A DNA stretch of 64,000 bases from NCBI RefSeq assembly GCF_000744185.1, contig NZ_JQLL01000001.1, forward strand, positions 124,001-188,000, written 5' to 3'. Positions 1-8,975 of the stretch are shown one piece after another (positions within the stretch are counted from its first letter, which is position 1; every line of letters starts with the position of its first letter). The translations under genes were made by a program, and so were the position numbers. Origin of the DNA: Carnobacterium funditum DSM 5970. GTDB taxonomy: Bacteria; Bacillota; Bacilli; Lactobacillales; Carnobacteriaceae. The notes below the pieces were generated by a model that ran no database searches, was not told the origin of the DNA, and was given only the letters and a program-made list of their open reading frames with translations.

Positions 1-2
1 TT

Positions 3-860
3 TATAAAAATATCAAAGAAAATATGAATGCTTTCGATATTGTTTATTTGGCTAGTCAAATAAAAGAAGAAGAAAAAATTGCGATTTATGATTTAATGAT
101 TAAGTATGATAAGAAAATATTTTTAACTACTAGTTTCGAGAATTTAATTTTAGTTAATCCGAATATTATGAATATTGAAGACGAAAGTATCATAGAGGCT
201 TCAAATTTTAGGATTTCAGATGAAGATAGTTTTATTAAAAGAATTACGGATATATTATTTTCGTTACTTTTAATTATTTTAAGTTCACCATTAATGATAA
301 TAACTGCCATATTAGTCAAAACAACTTCTAAAGGACCGATTTTTTATAAACAAGTTCGCATTACTAAAGATAGTGCTGAATTTAACGTTTTAAAATTTAG
401 AAGTATGAGTGCTACGGCTGAAAGTGATACAGGTCCAGTACTGGCAGCCTCAAATGACACTAGGGTGACGACAGTTGGAAAATATATTAGAGCATTGAGA
501 ATAGACGAATTACCGCAACTATTTAATGTCATAAAAGGAGATATGTCAGTAGTAGGTCCTCGCCCCGAACGTCCTTTTTTTGTAAATCAGTTTCAAAAAG
601 AAAATAAATATTATTATTTACGGCACAATGTTCGTGCGGGTATTACTGGTTATGCTCAGGTATATGGTAAATATGCAACAGACTTTAATAGTAAGTTGAA
701 TTTTGACTTACTGTATATAAAAAAATATTCAATTCTATTAGATATAAAAATAATGTTACAGACAATAAAAATATTGTTCGATAAGGTTTCTTCGCAAGGG
801 TTAGAAGAACAACAAAATGGAAATAAAAAGATACCTGAAAATGTGACTGTTTTAAAATAA
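3..860 (+). CDS. Priming polyprenyl glycosylphosphotransferase, 5' end cut by window edge
   Basis: This is the 3' part of a membrane-bound transferase of the PF02397 type, which places a sugar-1-phosphate on undecaprenyl phosphate to start lipid-linked repeat-unit synthesis. The reading frame is open to the left edge from position 3, so the ATG at 24 is probably internal. About 65 residues of an N-terminal regulatory-type region are followed by a hydrophobic helix (LFSLLLIILSSPLMIITAI). The family signatures then come in order: GPIFYKQVRI, LKFRSM, DELPQLFNVIKGDMS and GPRPERPF. Full-length WcaJ/CpsE-type enzymes are about 450 residues, so roughly 170 should lie upstream. It heads the first polysaccharide locus, and its initiating sugar cannot be read from sequence. 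A second, short-type priming enzyme lies at 35810. Confidence 0.88.
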   Translation, partial: YKNIKENMNAFDIVYLASQIKEEEKIAIYDLMIKYDKKIFLTTSFENLILVNPNIMNIEDESIIEASNFRISDEDSFIKRITDILFSLLLIILSSPLMIITAILVKTTSKGPIFYKQVRITKDSAEFNVLKFRSMSATAESDTGPVLAASNDTRVTTVGKYIRALRIDELPQLFNVIKGDMSVVGPRPERPFFVNQFQKENKYYYLRHNVRAGITGYAQVYGKYATDFNSKLNFDLLYIKKYSILLDIKIMLQTIKILFDKVSSQGLEEQQNGNKKIPENVTVLK

Positions 861-982
861 ATAAATAGATTTTATATAGATATGGAATGAAAAAATGAGT
901 TTCATTCTATTGCTAAGTCGATGAGAAATAGAATAATTATCTTATAGAAGAGTTTTTAGTGAAATACTTGGTTAAACTACTA

Positions 983-1018
983 TTATCTACAGCATTCAAT
1001 ATATTATGCTGTAGATAA
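983..1018 (+). terminator. Perfect 13-bp hairpin between two polysaccharide genes
   Basis: TTATCTACAGCAT at 983-995 is exactly complementary to ATGCTGTAGATAA at 1006-1018, with a 10-base loop. The downstream run is AT-rich (TTCATAAAATAT) rather than a clean T-tract. It could be a weak terminator, an mRNA-processing stem or an attenuator before the glycosyltransferase at 1049. A shorter 8-bp stem (885-892 with 900-907) lies just upstream. No other gene is visible in 861-1048. Confidence 0.5.
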
Positions 1019-1048
1019 TTCATAAAATATATATATGGAAGTGAAAAA

Positions 1049-2185
1049 ATGACTATTAAGGTATTACACATTATGAGCGGTTTTGGTGGTGGAATATCAG
1101 CTTTTGTGTGGAACAAGATAAAATCAGTTGATAAAAATAAAGTTACGTTTGATGTCCTTACCTATGATGAGTGTAGTACAGAATTTATAAACGATGTTGA
1201 GAATATGGGTGGACATGTGCAAGTTATGCCTAACCCTAAGATAAAAGGATGGATAAGTTTTTACAAAACGGTAAATAATCTTTTTAAGAATAATAAATAT
1301 TCTATGGTTCATTCACACATAACCGGTTATCGGGCAATACCTTTTTATTTAATAGCAAAAAAAAATAAAATAAATCGTTTTGTTATTCATGCCCACACTT
1401 CTTCGGATGAGACAAAACCTGAAAAAAATATAGAAAATATTAATAGAAAAATTAACAATATTTTAGCAAAACAAAGAGTATCTTGTGGAGCTAAGTCTTC
1501 AGAATTTGTTTTTGGGTCTAAGTATGTAGAGCAAAAAAAAATTATGCATATTCCAAATAGCATAAACGATTCGTTATATTTTGAAGACGAAATTAATATA
1601 AAAGAATTTAAAAAAGATATTTTAGGAGAAACTTCTCCTGACACAATTATTATTGGTCATGTAGGAAGATTTCATGAAGTGAAGAACCATAATTTTATGA
1701 TCCAAATCATGACTCAATTGCAAAAGTTGAATGTCGATTTTGTTTGGTTATTTATTGGTGAGGGAGATTTAAGGGGAGATATAGAAGCTAAGATTGAAAA
1801 ACAAGGATTGGAACGTTTTGTAAAGTTCGTAGGCAGGAGAAATGATGTTTCCAAGTTTTATAGCATGATGGATGTATTTGTATTGCCATCTTTCTATGAA
1901 GGCTTTCCAACAGTAGCTGTTGAAACTCAAGCAGCCGGGATACCAACCATACTTTCAAATAGAATTACAAAAGAGGTTGACTTGGAGATGGGATTAATTG
2001 AGTTTGAACCTATTGATGCAGGTGTGAAAAAATGGGTTGAAAAAATTGTTCAAGCTAAAAATAAAGAAATACTTTCAAAAGAAAAAAGAAAAATGATCAT
2101 TGACTCTAAGTGTTTTTCTAATAAAAATTCTGCCTTACTTTATGAAGAATTCATACTTAAAAAGATTTCTCATTATGAAATCTAA
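1049..2185 (+). CDS. Glycosyltransferase family 4
   Basis: A 378-residue retaining glycosyltransferase of GT4/GT-B fold, acting at the cytoplasmic face on the undecaprenyl-linked repeat unit. The N-terminal half begins VLHIMSGFGGGISAFVW, a typical glycine-rich acceptor-side loop, and contains VIHAHTSSDE. The C-terminal donor half has IIGHVGRFHEVKNHNF and the GT4 nucleotide-sugar signature FYEGFPTVAVETQAAG, where the two glutamates seven residues apart are the expected donor-binding pair. Overall it resembles the EpsF group of exopolysaccharide clusters. The ATG is preceded by GGAAGTG at 1036. The donor and acceptor sugars cannot be told from the sequence. The gene is followed after 37 bp by the polymerase gene. 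Confidence 0.88.
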   Translation: MTIKVLHIMSGFGGGISAFVWNKIKSVDKNKVTFDVLTYDECSTEFINDVENMGGHVQVMPNPKIKGWISFYKTVNNLFKNNKYSMVHSHITGYRAIPFYLIAKKNKINRFVIHAHTSSDETKPEKNIENINRKINNILAKQRVSCGAKSSEFVFGSKYVEQKKIMHIPNSINDSLYFEDEINIKEFKKDILGETSPDTIIIGHVGRFHEVKNHNFMIQIMTQLQKLNVDFVWLFIGEGDLRGDIEAKIEKQGLERFVKFVGRRNDVSKFYSMMDVFVLPSFYEGFPTVAVETQAAGIPTILSNRITKEVDLEMGLIEFEPIDAGVKKWVEKIVQAKNKEILSKEKRKMIIDSKCFSNKNSALLYEEFILKKISHYEI

Positions 2186-2222
2186 GAATTACAAAACCCT
2201 TTTAAAAGAAAGGAGTGCTTAA

Positions 2223-3602
2223 TTGAGAAAACTAACATATTTATTGGTTGGTTCAGTTTTTCTGGGAGCTCAAATACTGGCAATAGATGTTGGAATTGCT
2301 AAACTTTCAATGTATAGATTGATATTATTATTAATGACATCTCTCATAGTGATAATGATATTTAAAAATGATTCGAGACTGAATTTTACCTCTAACTTAA
2401 TGAGTAAAAATTATACTAGATTTTATTTTTTTTGGCTATTATATGCTCTAATTTCAGTTATTTGGATTAAAGATATAACAGCCTGGGTAAATGCTATCTT
2501 TTTCCTTGGAAGTGGATGCTTGTCTATGTATTACATGGGTATCTTTATACGTACAGAAAAGGATATGAATAGAATTTTCCAAACAATTGCTGTCATGATT
2601 ACGATGCATAACTTTATAGGTTGGGCAGAGATAATAACTGGGAAATATCTCTTTGCGAATTTAGATAAACTAGATAGGTACAACACTTTTTCTAGTCAAC
2701 CAAATACGAGAATACCAATTTCGATATACGCTAACCAAAATGATTTTGCAACGATGTTGCTAGCAGGTATTACGGTGATTTATATCTTATATATAACTAG
2801 TAAAAAGTATTCTTTTAAATTTTTGTACTTAATGATTATTTTTTCATCAATATTTTTGTTGTATAAGACAGATTCTAGAGCTAACCTGTTAGGATTAATA
2901 TTAGGAATTATAGTTTTATTATTTCTTAAGTACTTTTCATTGTTTAATGTAAGAACGTTTATCAAACTGTTAACTATAGGAATGATTACCTTTATTCTAG
3001 CCTATTTATTTTCCCCATTTTTGCAAGATAAAGTAACTTCGATAATGGTTAACCTTCAAACGAGTGTCTTCGTTGAGGGTAATTCTAATATGACTAGAGT
3101 TAATTTGATACGAAATGGTTTTTATTTTTTAGTTAAATCATTTGGATTTGGAACTGGAGCAGGAAATGTAGAATATTGGATGCAACATTATCCTTCTTTC
3201 GCAACCGGTACAATTTATAACATTCATAATTGGTGGATGGAAATCTTAACAGGATACGGTGTTGTAGTATTTATCCTTTATATGTTTGTATATGTATTAA
3301 TGCTGAGACAGTTGTACGTTAATTACAAATTTGCTGATAACCAGTTTATCAGTAAAACATCGGCAGTTTTTTTAGCATATATGTTCTCTTTCTTTATGTC
3401 CTCTATATCTTCCGCTTCTAACATATTGATTGAATGGCAATGGGTATTTTGGGGTGTAATCGTAACTTTTATTAGATTTAGTGAAGGAACTTCGATGAAA
3501 GAAATGTATGCGACAAGAAGTATATTAAAAAGTGACATTGAATTAAAAATAAAGGATAAATTTTATAAAGGGGGAAGAAAATGGAAATTCAAACGCTTAT
3601 AA
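2223..3602 (+). CDS. Wzy-like O-antigen/exopolysaccharide polymerase
   Basis: A 459-residue integral membrane protein with about ten to twelve hydrophobic segments and a large extracytoplasmic loop (about residues 270-340, ending in the INIHNWWMEIL-type stretch, here YNIHNWWMEILTGYG). This matches the O-antigen ligase/Wzy polymerase superfamily (Wzy_C). Such proteins join flipped undecaprenyl-PP repeat units outside the membrane. The start is TTG, supported by AAAGGAG about ten bases upstream. The conserved histidine-tryptophan stretch near residue 335 and the arginine-rich loop at TRVNLIRNGF are typical positions for substrate contacts. The gene overlaps the next one (3581) by 22 bp, showing co-translation with the Wzz-like protein. 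Assignment as polymerase rather than ligase rests on context. Confidence 0.82.
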   Translation: MRKLTYLLVGSVFLGAQILAIDVGIAKLSMYRLILLLMTSLIVIMIFKNDSRLNFTSNLMSKNYTRFYFFWLLYALISVIWIKDITAWVNAIFFLGSGCLSMYYMGIFIRTEKDMNRIFQTIAVMITMHNFIGWAEIITGKYLFANLDKLDRYNTFSSQPNTRIPISIYANQNDFATMLLAGITVIYILYITSKKYSFKFLYLMIIFSSIFLLYKTDSRANLLGLILGIIVLLFLKYFSLFNVRTFIKLLTIGMITFILAYLFSPFLQDKVTSIMVNLQTSVFVEGNSNMTRVNLIRNGFYFLVKSFGFGTGAGNVEYWMQHYPSFATGTIYNIHNWWMEILTGYGVVVFILYMFVYVLMLRQLYVNYKFADNQFISKTSAVFLAYMFSFFMSSISSASNILIEWQWVFWGVIVTFIRFSEGTSMKEMYATRSILKSDIELKIKDKFYKGGRKWKFKRL

Positions 3603-4600
3603 AAGAAGTAAGATTATTTTTAAAAGAATACATGAAAAAAATTATAGTATTGACGGGAGTTATTGTCACTATAGGTATAATTCTTCAAGTTAGTTTGTAC
3701 TTTTTAGATAGCCAATCACAAGATAATACAAAAAATGGTATTACCCCGGTTCATACTGCGTCATTTGAAATTTATATAGAGCAAAATAATATTGGAGCAT
3801 TTACTAACTCTTATTTAATTGAAGAATATCTAAAGCAAGAAAATGTTGTGAAAAAAATAGAGAAATCAACAAACTTAGCTATTCTACCAATACTGAATGA
3901 ATATGAAGAGACTCACACAGTTATCACTACAACTGATGAAGATCCTATTAATGTATTTAGAAATACATCTACAAATATTCTAACTGTTTCATTTGGTATT
4001 GGTACTGAAGAGGAAGACTTGGAGACAGCAGAAGCATATTACAGTTGGCTACAAGAGAATGATTTTCAATTTTTTGACGATAAAATTATCTATTATATTT
4101 CATCACCAGAATCTACTGAGGATTTTATCAATGAACAAGAGAACTCTCCTTCAATTATACGGTTAATTATAAATCTAGTTCTAGTTGTTTTTGGAGGTAT
4201 AATCTTGGGAATTGCACTTTCTTTGATAAAAACGTTGTTTAACAAAAAAATTAACTATGCCTTCACTTACAGTTGGGATGAAAAAGACGTTTTCTTGAAC
4301 TATACAGATGAGTATAATGCTACAAAAATTGTACAAAGTATCTTACATCCTTATCTTGAGAAAAAAGTAGTAATCAGTGAGCAACCCATAAGCGAAGAAA
4401 TTATTGAAACTATCAATAAAGTTCAACAAGGCGAAAATATTTTATTTGTGTCAGAGCTATCAACCATTGATCCAAAATTAGAAATTGATGAAGTAATTAT
4501 TGTTATTTATAGAAATGAGACTTTGAAAAAATGGTATCAAAATCAAAGAAAGCAATTAAAAAACTATCCTAATACGACAATTAAAATTATACAATTATAA
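3581..4600 (+). CDS. Wzz-like chain-length/assembly membrane protein
   Basis: A 339-residue protein with a cytoplasmic N-terminus, one helix near residues 20-42 (IIVLTGVIVTIGIILQV), an extracytoplasmic domain of about 145 residues, and a second helix near 190-213 (LIINLVLVVFGGIILGIAL). A cytoplasmic tail of about 125 residues follows. The two-helix layout around an outer domain is that of Wzz/PCP co-polymerases that set polysaccharide chain length. The overlap with the polymerase gene supports this. The tail has no Walker motifs and no tyrosine cluster, so it is not a fused BY-kinase, although its length is compatible with a degenerate kinase-like domain. I see no strong single motif, so the call relies on topology and neighbours. 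Confidence 0.68.
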   Translation: MEIQTLIKEVRLFLKEYMKKIIVLTGVIVTIGIILQVSLYFLDSQSQDNTKNGITPVHTASFEIYIEQNNIGAFTNSYLIEEYLKQENVVKKIEKSTNLAILPILNEYEETHTVITTTDEDPINVFRNTSTNILTVSFGIGTEEEDLETAEAYYSWLQENDFQFFDDKIIYYISSPESTEDFINEQENSPSIIRLIINLVLVVFGGIILGIALSLIKTLFNKKINYAFTYSWDEKDVFLNYTDEYNATKIVQSILHPYLEKKVVISEQPISEEIIETINKVQQGENILFVSELSTIDPKLEIDEVIIVIYRNETLKKWYQNQRKQLKNYPNTTIKIIQL

Positions 4601-4618
4601 AAAGTAAGGGTGAATATA

Positions 4619-5374
4619 TTGGGAAATCCTAAAGTATCTATCATAACGCCTGTTTACAATGCTGAAAAATTCATTGCAAATACTATTAAATCTGTCAGAA
4701 ATCAAACTTTTGAAGACTTTGAAATGATTTTAATAGATGATTGTTCCCAAGACAATAGTGAAGAAATTATACAGAAAATTTCAAACATTGATCAGCGGAT
4801 TCGTTATATACGATTAAAAAAAAATTCAGGAGCTGCTGTTGCAAGGAATACTGGTTTACAAGCAGCTAGGGGTGAATATGTAGCTTTTATAGATAGTGAT
4901 GATAGTTGGAAAAAAGAAAAGCTAGAAAAACAAATTCTATTTATGAAAAAAAATAATGCTGTATTTACATATACAGCATTTGAAACAATCTCAGAAGAAG
5001 GCAAAGTGTTAAAAAACAAAGTTAATGTACCAACAAAACTAAATTATTCAGATTTGTTAAAAAATACCGCAATAGCTTGTTCTACGGTAATTATCAATAG
5101 GACAGCGGTTGGAAATTTTAGTATGCCACTGGTAAGAAAAGGGCAAGATACGGCCACTTGGCTTATGTTATTAAAAAATAATACCACTTACGCTTATGGC
5201 TTAAATGAAGTTTTGTCTTCCTATAGAAATGTGAAAGGGTCAATTTCAGATGATAAATTTAGCGCATTGAAACGTACTTGGAATACTTACTACCATATAG
5301 AAAAGCTATCATTTCTTAAAGCTTTATATTACTTTTCTTGGTATATATTTAATGCAATCAAAAAAAGATTATGA
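4619..5374 (+). CDS. Glycosyltransferase family 2
   Basis: An inverting GT-A fold glycosyltransferase of about 251 residues. It opens with VSIITPVYNAEKFIANTI, then has LIDDCSQDNS and the metal/UDP-binding IDSDDSW around residue 90. The family catalytic base position lies in the later GQDTATWLMLL region. I choose TTG at 4619, because AAGGGTG at 4605-4611 is then a well-spaced ribosome site; the GTG at 4610 is part of that site and cannot be served by it. It sits 18 bp after the Wzz-like gene and adds one sugar to the lipid-linked unit; specificity is not readable. The C-terminus is rich in aromatic and basic residues, suggesting membrane association. Confidence 0.87.
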   Translation: MGNPKVSIITPVYNAEKFIANTIKSVRNQTFEDFEMILIDDCSQDNSEEIIQKISNIDQRIRYIRLKKNSGAAVARNTGLQAARGEYVAFIDSDDSWKKEKLEKQILFMKKNNAVFTYTAFETISEEGKVLKNKVNVPTKLNYSDLLKNTAIACSTVIINRTAVGNFSMPLVRKGQDTATWLMLLKNNTTYAYGLNEVLSSYRNVKGSISDDKFSALKRTWNTYYHIEKLSFLKALYYFSWYIFNAIKKRL

Positions 5375-5415
5375 GTAATTTTAAAAATGTTGATTAGAAA
5401 TTAGGAGCGTTAAGA

Positions 5416-6774
5416 ATGCAATTGATTAAGAATATTATAAGGGTTTCTATCGCTAATGTTATGAATTTTGGAAGTAGTTTTATAGTTGGTTTTATATTGC
5501 CAGCGTATTTAAGTGTAGCAGAATACGGAATGTACAAAGAATATACGTTATATTTGAGTTTTGTATATATCTTTAATTTTGGATTTAATGATGGTATTTA
5601 TATTAAATATGGCGGAAAAGATTATGGGGAAATAAACAAAAAAGAACTTCATGAAGAACATACATTTATAACTTTATTTCAGTTTATTGTATTTTTATGT
5701 ATGTTGGCTTTTTCTTTTATAATAAAGGATTTAATATTAATTTTATTTTCAATAGTCACTCTGTTCATGTCAATAATAACTTATCATCAGAATTTCGCTC
5801 AAGCTACTGGGAATTTTAAAGTATATTCAAATGCAAATATTTTTAAGACAATTATTAATATTTCTACTATTTTATTTGCAATATTTATTTTGAATAGTAG
5901 CGATTATGTAATATATATAATAATGAATATTGTAACAAACATATTCATCTTCTTATTATATGAAGTCGTTTTTTTGAAAGAATATGGGTTGAATTTTAGA
6001 ATTAGCTTTAAAAATAAAGTTAGTATATTTAAGATAGGTATATTTGTATTGATAGCCAATATGTCAATGACTTTTGTTGGCAATATTGGTTCTTGGGTTG
6101 TTAACTTCGGATTTCCTATAGAAGACTTCTCGCAATATTCATTTTCAACGTCTATGCTAAATTTAATTTTGTTAATTGTTAATGCTGTTGGTTTGATTTT
6201 TTATAATATTATTTCAAAAAATGAAAATGAAGAAATGCTTAAATTCACTAAAAGAATTTTATTACTACTTGGCATAATTGGCGGCTTATTATTTTTCGTT
6301 TTTAAAGTAATCATTGAAGTGTTCTTAAGCAAATATACTCCAGCACTTTCTTTGTTATCGATAACATTTATTTCTATACCATATATCATGGTAGCTAATG
6401 TAATCATTACAAATTTATATAAATCAAGAAAAAATGAAAAAAAATATTTTAGAGATGTCATAGCATTTGCTACAAGTTCCTTAATACTCGTTGGATCTGT
6501 TTATTTAATAACAGACAATATGACAAGTATAGCTTTAGCAACAACATTCGCTTATATTTTTTGGTATCTGTATTCAACAAATAAAGAATATAAATATTTG
6601 AAAAGCACAAAAAGAGAGTATCTTCTACTAATCAGCCACTTTATTGTTTTTTATTTAACAGCAAATTATGTTAGTAACATATGGGGAGCATTTCTTTATT
6701 TAATATATATAATAATTGTTTCAATTATGTTTAGAAATGATTTTAAAAAAATTATACTATACGCTAGAAAATAA
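5416..6774 (+). CDS. Wzx-like polysaccharide flippase
   Basis: A 452-residue, extremely hydrophobic protein with about twelve to fourteen membrane segments. The start NIIRVSIANVMNFGSSFIVG is characteristic of the MATE/MVF-like polysaccharide exporter (RfbX/Wzx) family. It would flip undecaprenyl-PP repeat units made by the neighbouring transferases to the outer face, where the polymerase at 2223 acts. AGGAGCG upstream supports the ATG. The gene is strikingly A+T-rich, as usual for Wzx genes, which diverge fast and are exchanged between strains. A second flippase for the second locus is at 44784, and the two proteins are not obviously close relatives. Confidence 0.86.
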   Translation: MQLIKNIIRVSIANVMNFGSSFIVGFILPAYLSVAEYGMYKEYTLYLSFVYIFNFGFNDGIYIKYGGKDYGEINKKELHEEHTFITLFQFIVFLCMLAFSFIIKDLILILFSIVTLFMSIITYHQNFAQATGNFKVYSNANIFKTIINISTILFAIFILNSSDYVIYIIMNIVTNIFIFLLYEVVFLKEYGLNFRISFKNKVSIFKIGIFVLIANMSMTFVGNIGSWVVNFGFPIEDFSQYSFSTSMLNLILLIVNAVGLIFYNIISKNENEEMLKFTKRILLLLGIIGGLLFFVFKVIIEVFLSKYTPALSLLSITFISIPYIMVANVIITNLYKSRKNEKKYFRDVIAFATSSLILVGSVYLITDNMTSIALATTFAYIFWYLYSTNKEYKYLKSTKREYLLLISHFIVFYLTANYVSNIWGAFLYLIYIIIVSIMFRNDFKKIILYARK

Positions 6775-6782
6775 TAAATAGA

Positions 6783-7769
6783 ATGGAAATGATTCAATTG
6801 ACAAGAGATTTAATATCAATCGTTGTTCCTTGCTATAACGAAAAAGATGTTTTAATGTTATTTTTCAATGAAGTAGAAAGTGTGATAAAGAAGATAAAAG
6901 ATGCAGAAATTGAATACGTTTTTATAAATGATGGTTCAAAAGATGGGACGTTAGAAATTCTTCGTAATCTATCTTTAAAAAATAACAATGTGAGGTACCT
7001 TTCGTTTTCTAGAAACTTTGGGAAAGAAGCCGCTATATTTGCTGGATTAGAGCATGCAAGTGGAGATTACATTGTCATAATGGATGCTGATTTACAAGAT
7101 CCTCCTGATCTTTTACCTGTTATGTATCAAGCAATCAAAAAAGATGATTATGATTGCATTGGAACAAGAAGAACTGATAGAGTAGGAGAACCACCCATAC
7201 GTTCTTTCTTTGCCAAGCAATTTTATCGTATTATCAATAAAATTTCTGATACTGAAATTGTAGATGGCGCTAGAGACTATCGCTTTATGACAAAACAAAT
7301 GGTCGATGCGGTTTTGGAGGTAAGAGAATATAATCGTTTTTCAAAAGGGATTTTTAGTTGGGTAGGTTTCAAAACTAAATATATTGAATATGAAAATAAG
7401 AATAGAGCTGCAGGAGAAACATCATGGTCATTTTGGGATTTATTGAAATATTCTTTAGATGGTATCGTATCCTTTTCTGATGCTCCATTATCATTTGCTT
7501 CTTTAGTAGGATTACTTTCTTTTATAGTAGCGATTATGACAGCACTAGCTATTTCTGTAAGAACGTTAATATTTGATAATCCTACGTCTGGGTGGACTTC
7601 ATTAGTAGTCATTGTTATGGGGATAGGTGGATTACAATTATTTTGTTTAGGTATAGTAGGAAAGTATTTAGGGAAAACATTTTTAGAATCAAAAAATAGA
7701 CCAATATATATTTTAAAAGAAACAGAAAAAGATATAAAAGTAACTATGCAAAATAATAAAAGAATATAG
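6783..7769 (+). CDS. DPM1/GtrB-like polyprenyl-phosphate glycosyltransferase
   Basis: About 325 residues. The N-terminal GT2 domain has ISIVVPCYNEKDVL, INDGSKDGT and the DxD-type DADLQDPP near residue 103. The C-terminus carries two membrane helices (about 235-258 and 270-292). This architecture is that of GtrB/YkcC/CsbB enzymes, which transfer a sugar from a UDP-sugar to undecaprenyl phosphate, giving a lipid-monophosphate donor used outside the cell. The natural partner would be the GT-C-like membrane protein at 11516. The start is uncertain: ATG 6783, ATG 6789 and TTG 6798 are all in frame, and none has a strong ribosome site. Confidence 0.86.
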   Translation: MEMIQLTRDLISIVVPCYNEKDVLMLFFNEVESVIKKIKDAEIEYVFINDGSKDGTLEILRNLSLKNNNVRYLSFSRNFGKEAAIFAGLEHASGDYIVIMDADLQDPPDLLPVMYQAIKKDDYDCIGTRRTDRVGEPPIRSFFAKQFYRIINKISDTEIVDGARDYRFMTKQMVDAVLEVREYNRFSKGIFSWVGFKTKYIEYENKNRAAGETSWSFWDLLKYSLDGIVSFSDAPLSFASLVGLLSFIVAIMTALAISVRTLIFDNPTSGWTSLVVIVMGIGGLQLFCLGIVGKYLGKTFLESKNRPIYILKETEKDIKVTMQNNKRI

Positions 7770-7814
7770 TAACTTATAAAAAATATGAAAATATAAAAGA
7801 AAGTAAGGGATGTT

Positions 7815-8921
7815 ATGAAAAGAAAAGTTATGGTTGTATTTGGTACTAGACCTGAAGCTATAAAAATGTGCCCGCTAGTAAAAGAATTAAAAAGTAGAAA
7901 AGAATTAGATGTGACAGTCTGTGTGACAGGTCAACATAAAGAAATGTTAAATCAAGTATTGAAAGCATTCGATGTAAAACCAGATTTTGATTTAGAGATA
8001 ATGAAAGATAATCAAACTTTATTTGATGTAACTACTAATATATTAAATGGTATAAAACAAATATTAGATGAAGTGAAACCCGATATCGTCCTAGTACATG
8101 GAGATACATCGACAACATTCGTTACTTCATTAGCTTGTTTCTATCTTCAAATTCCGATTGGACATGTCGAAGCTGGGCTTAGAACCTATGATATAAATTC
8201 ACCGTATCCTGAAGAATTTAATCGACAAGCTGTTGGTTTGGTAGCAAAATACCATTTTGCTCCAACAGAAAATGCAAAAAAAGCATTACTAAGAGAAGGT
8301 AAGGCAGAAACAGATATATTTGTAACAGGAAATACAGCCATTGATGCATTAAATACAACTATTTCAGAAAACTACACTCATCCGGATTTAGATTGGGCTT
8401 CAGATAGTAGGCTAATTCTTTTAACAGCACATAGAAGAGAAAATCAAGGGGAACCTATGCATAATATGTTTCGAGCTATCCGAAGAATCGTTGAGGAAGA
8501 AACCGATATTAAAGTGATTTATCCGATTCATATGAATCCAATAGTACGAAAAGCTGCTGCACAAGAATTAGGTGATTCTGATAGAGTCAGAATTATAGAT
8601 CCGTTAGATGTATTAGATTTCCATAACTTTTTGGCCAACTCATATTTAATCTTAACAGATAGTGGAGGCATACAAGAGGAAGCTCCGAGTCTTGGAATTC
8701 CGGTGCTGGTTATGAGGAATACTACAGAAAGACCTGAAGGAATAGCCGCTAAAACATTGAAGTTAGTTGGTACGAATCAAGAATCTATATATACTAATTT
8801 CAAAAACCTTTTAGAAGATAAAGAGCTTTACAAAGAAATGAGTCATGCATCTAATCCATATGGTGATGGTTTTGCTAGTAAGAGAATCGCGGATGCTTTA
8901 ATTGAAAATTATAAAAAATAG
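7815..8921 (+). CDS. mnaA: UDP-N-acetylglucosamine 2-epimerase (non-hydrolysing)
   Basis: A 368-residue cytoplasmic enzyme that interconverts UDP-GlcNAc and UDP-ManNAc. The family blocks are all present: GTRPEAIKMCPLV at the N-terminus, VLVHGDTSTTF, GHVEAGLRT, PEEFNRQ, LTAHRRENQGEP and TDSGGIQEEAPSLG. The length matches WecB/MnaA. The next gene oxidises UDP-ManNAc, so the pair should supply UDP-ManNAcA, and the TagA-type transferase at 13446 may also draw on UDP-ManNAc. The ATG is preceded by AAGGGATG-type spacing at 7805. A paralogue at 28902 has the same blocks but a different local context. Confidence 0.95.
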   Translation: MKRKVMVVFGTRPEAIKMCPLVKELKSRKELDVTVCVTGQHKEMLNQVLKAFDVKPDFDLEIMKDNQTLFDVTTNILNGIKQILDEVKPDIVLVHGDTSTTFVTSLACFYLQIPIGHVEAGLRTYDINSPYPEEFNRQAVGLVAKYHFAPTENAKKALLREGKAETDIFVTGNTAIDALNTTISENYTHPDLDWASDSRLILLTAHRRENQGEPMHNMFRAIRRIVEEETDIKVIYPIHMNPIVRKAAAQELGDSDRVRIIDPLDVLDFHNFLANSYLILTDSGGIQEEAPSLGIPVLVMRNTTERPEGIAAKTLKLVGTNQESIYTNFKNLLEDKELYKEMSHASNPYGDGFASKRIADALIENYKK

Positions 8922-8931
8922 TGTTAAATTG

Positions 8932-8940
8932 TGCTATACT
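8932..8940 (+). promoter_or_regulatory. Candidate extended -10 promoter before wecC-like gene
   Basis: TGC followed by TATACT (8935-8940) forms an extended -10 element 36 bp before the dehydrogenase start. No good -35 hexamer lies 16-18 bp upstream. It would allow transcription of the dehydrogenase onwards independently of the upstream genes. Confidence 0.4.
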
Positions 8941-8975
8941 AATAAAAGAATCTTAATAGATGTGGAGATGTAAAA

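Noticed and set aside
3581-4600. Wzz protein fused to a tyrosine kinase
   Set aside because: The long cytoplasmic tail has neither Walker motifs nor a tyrosine cluster.
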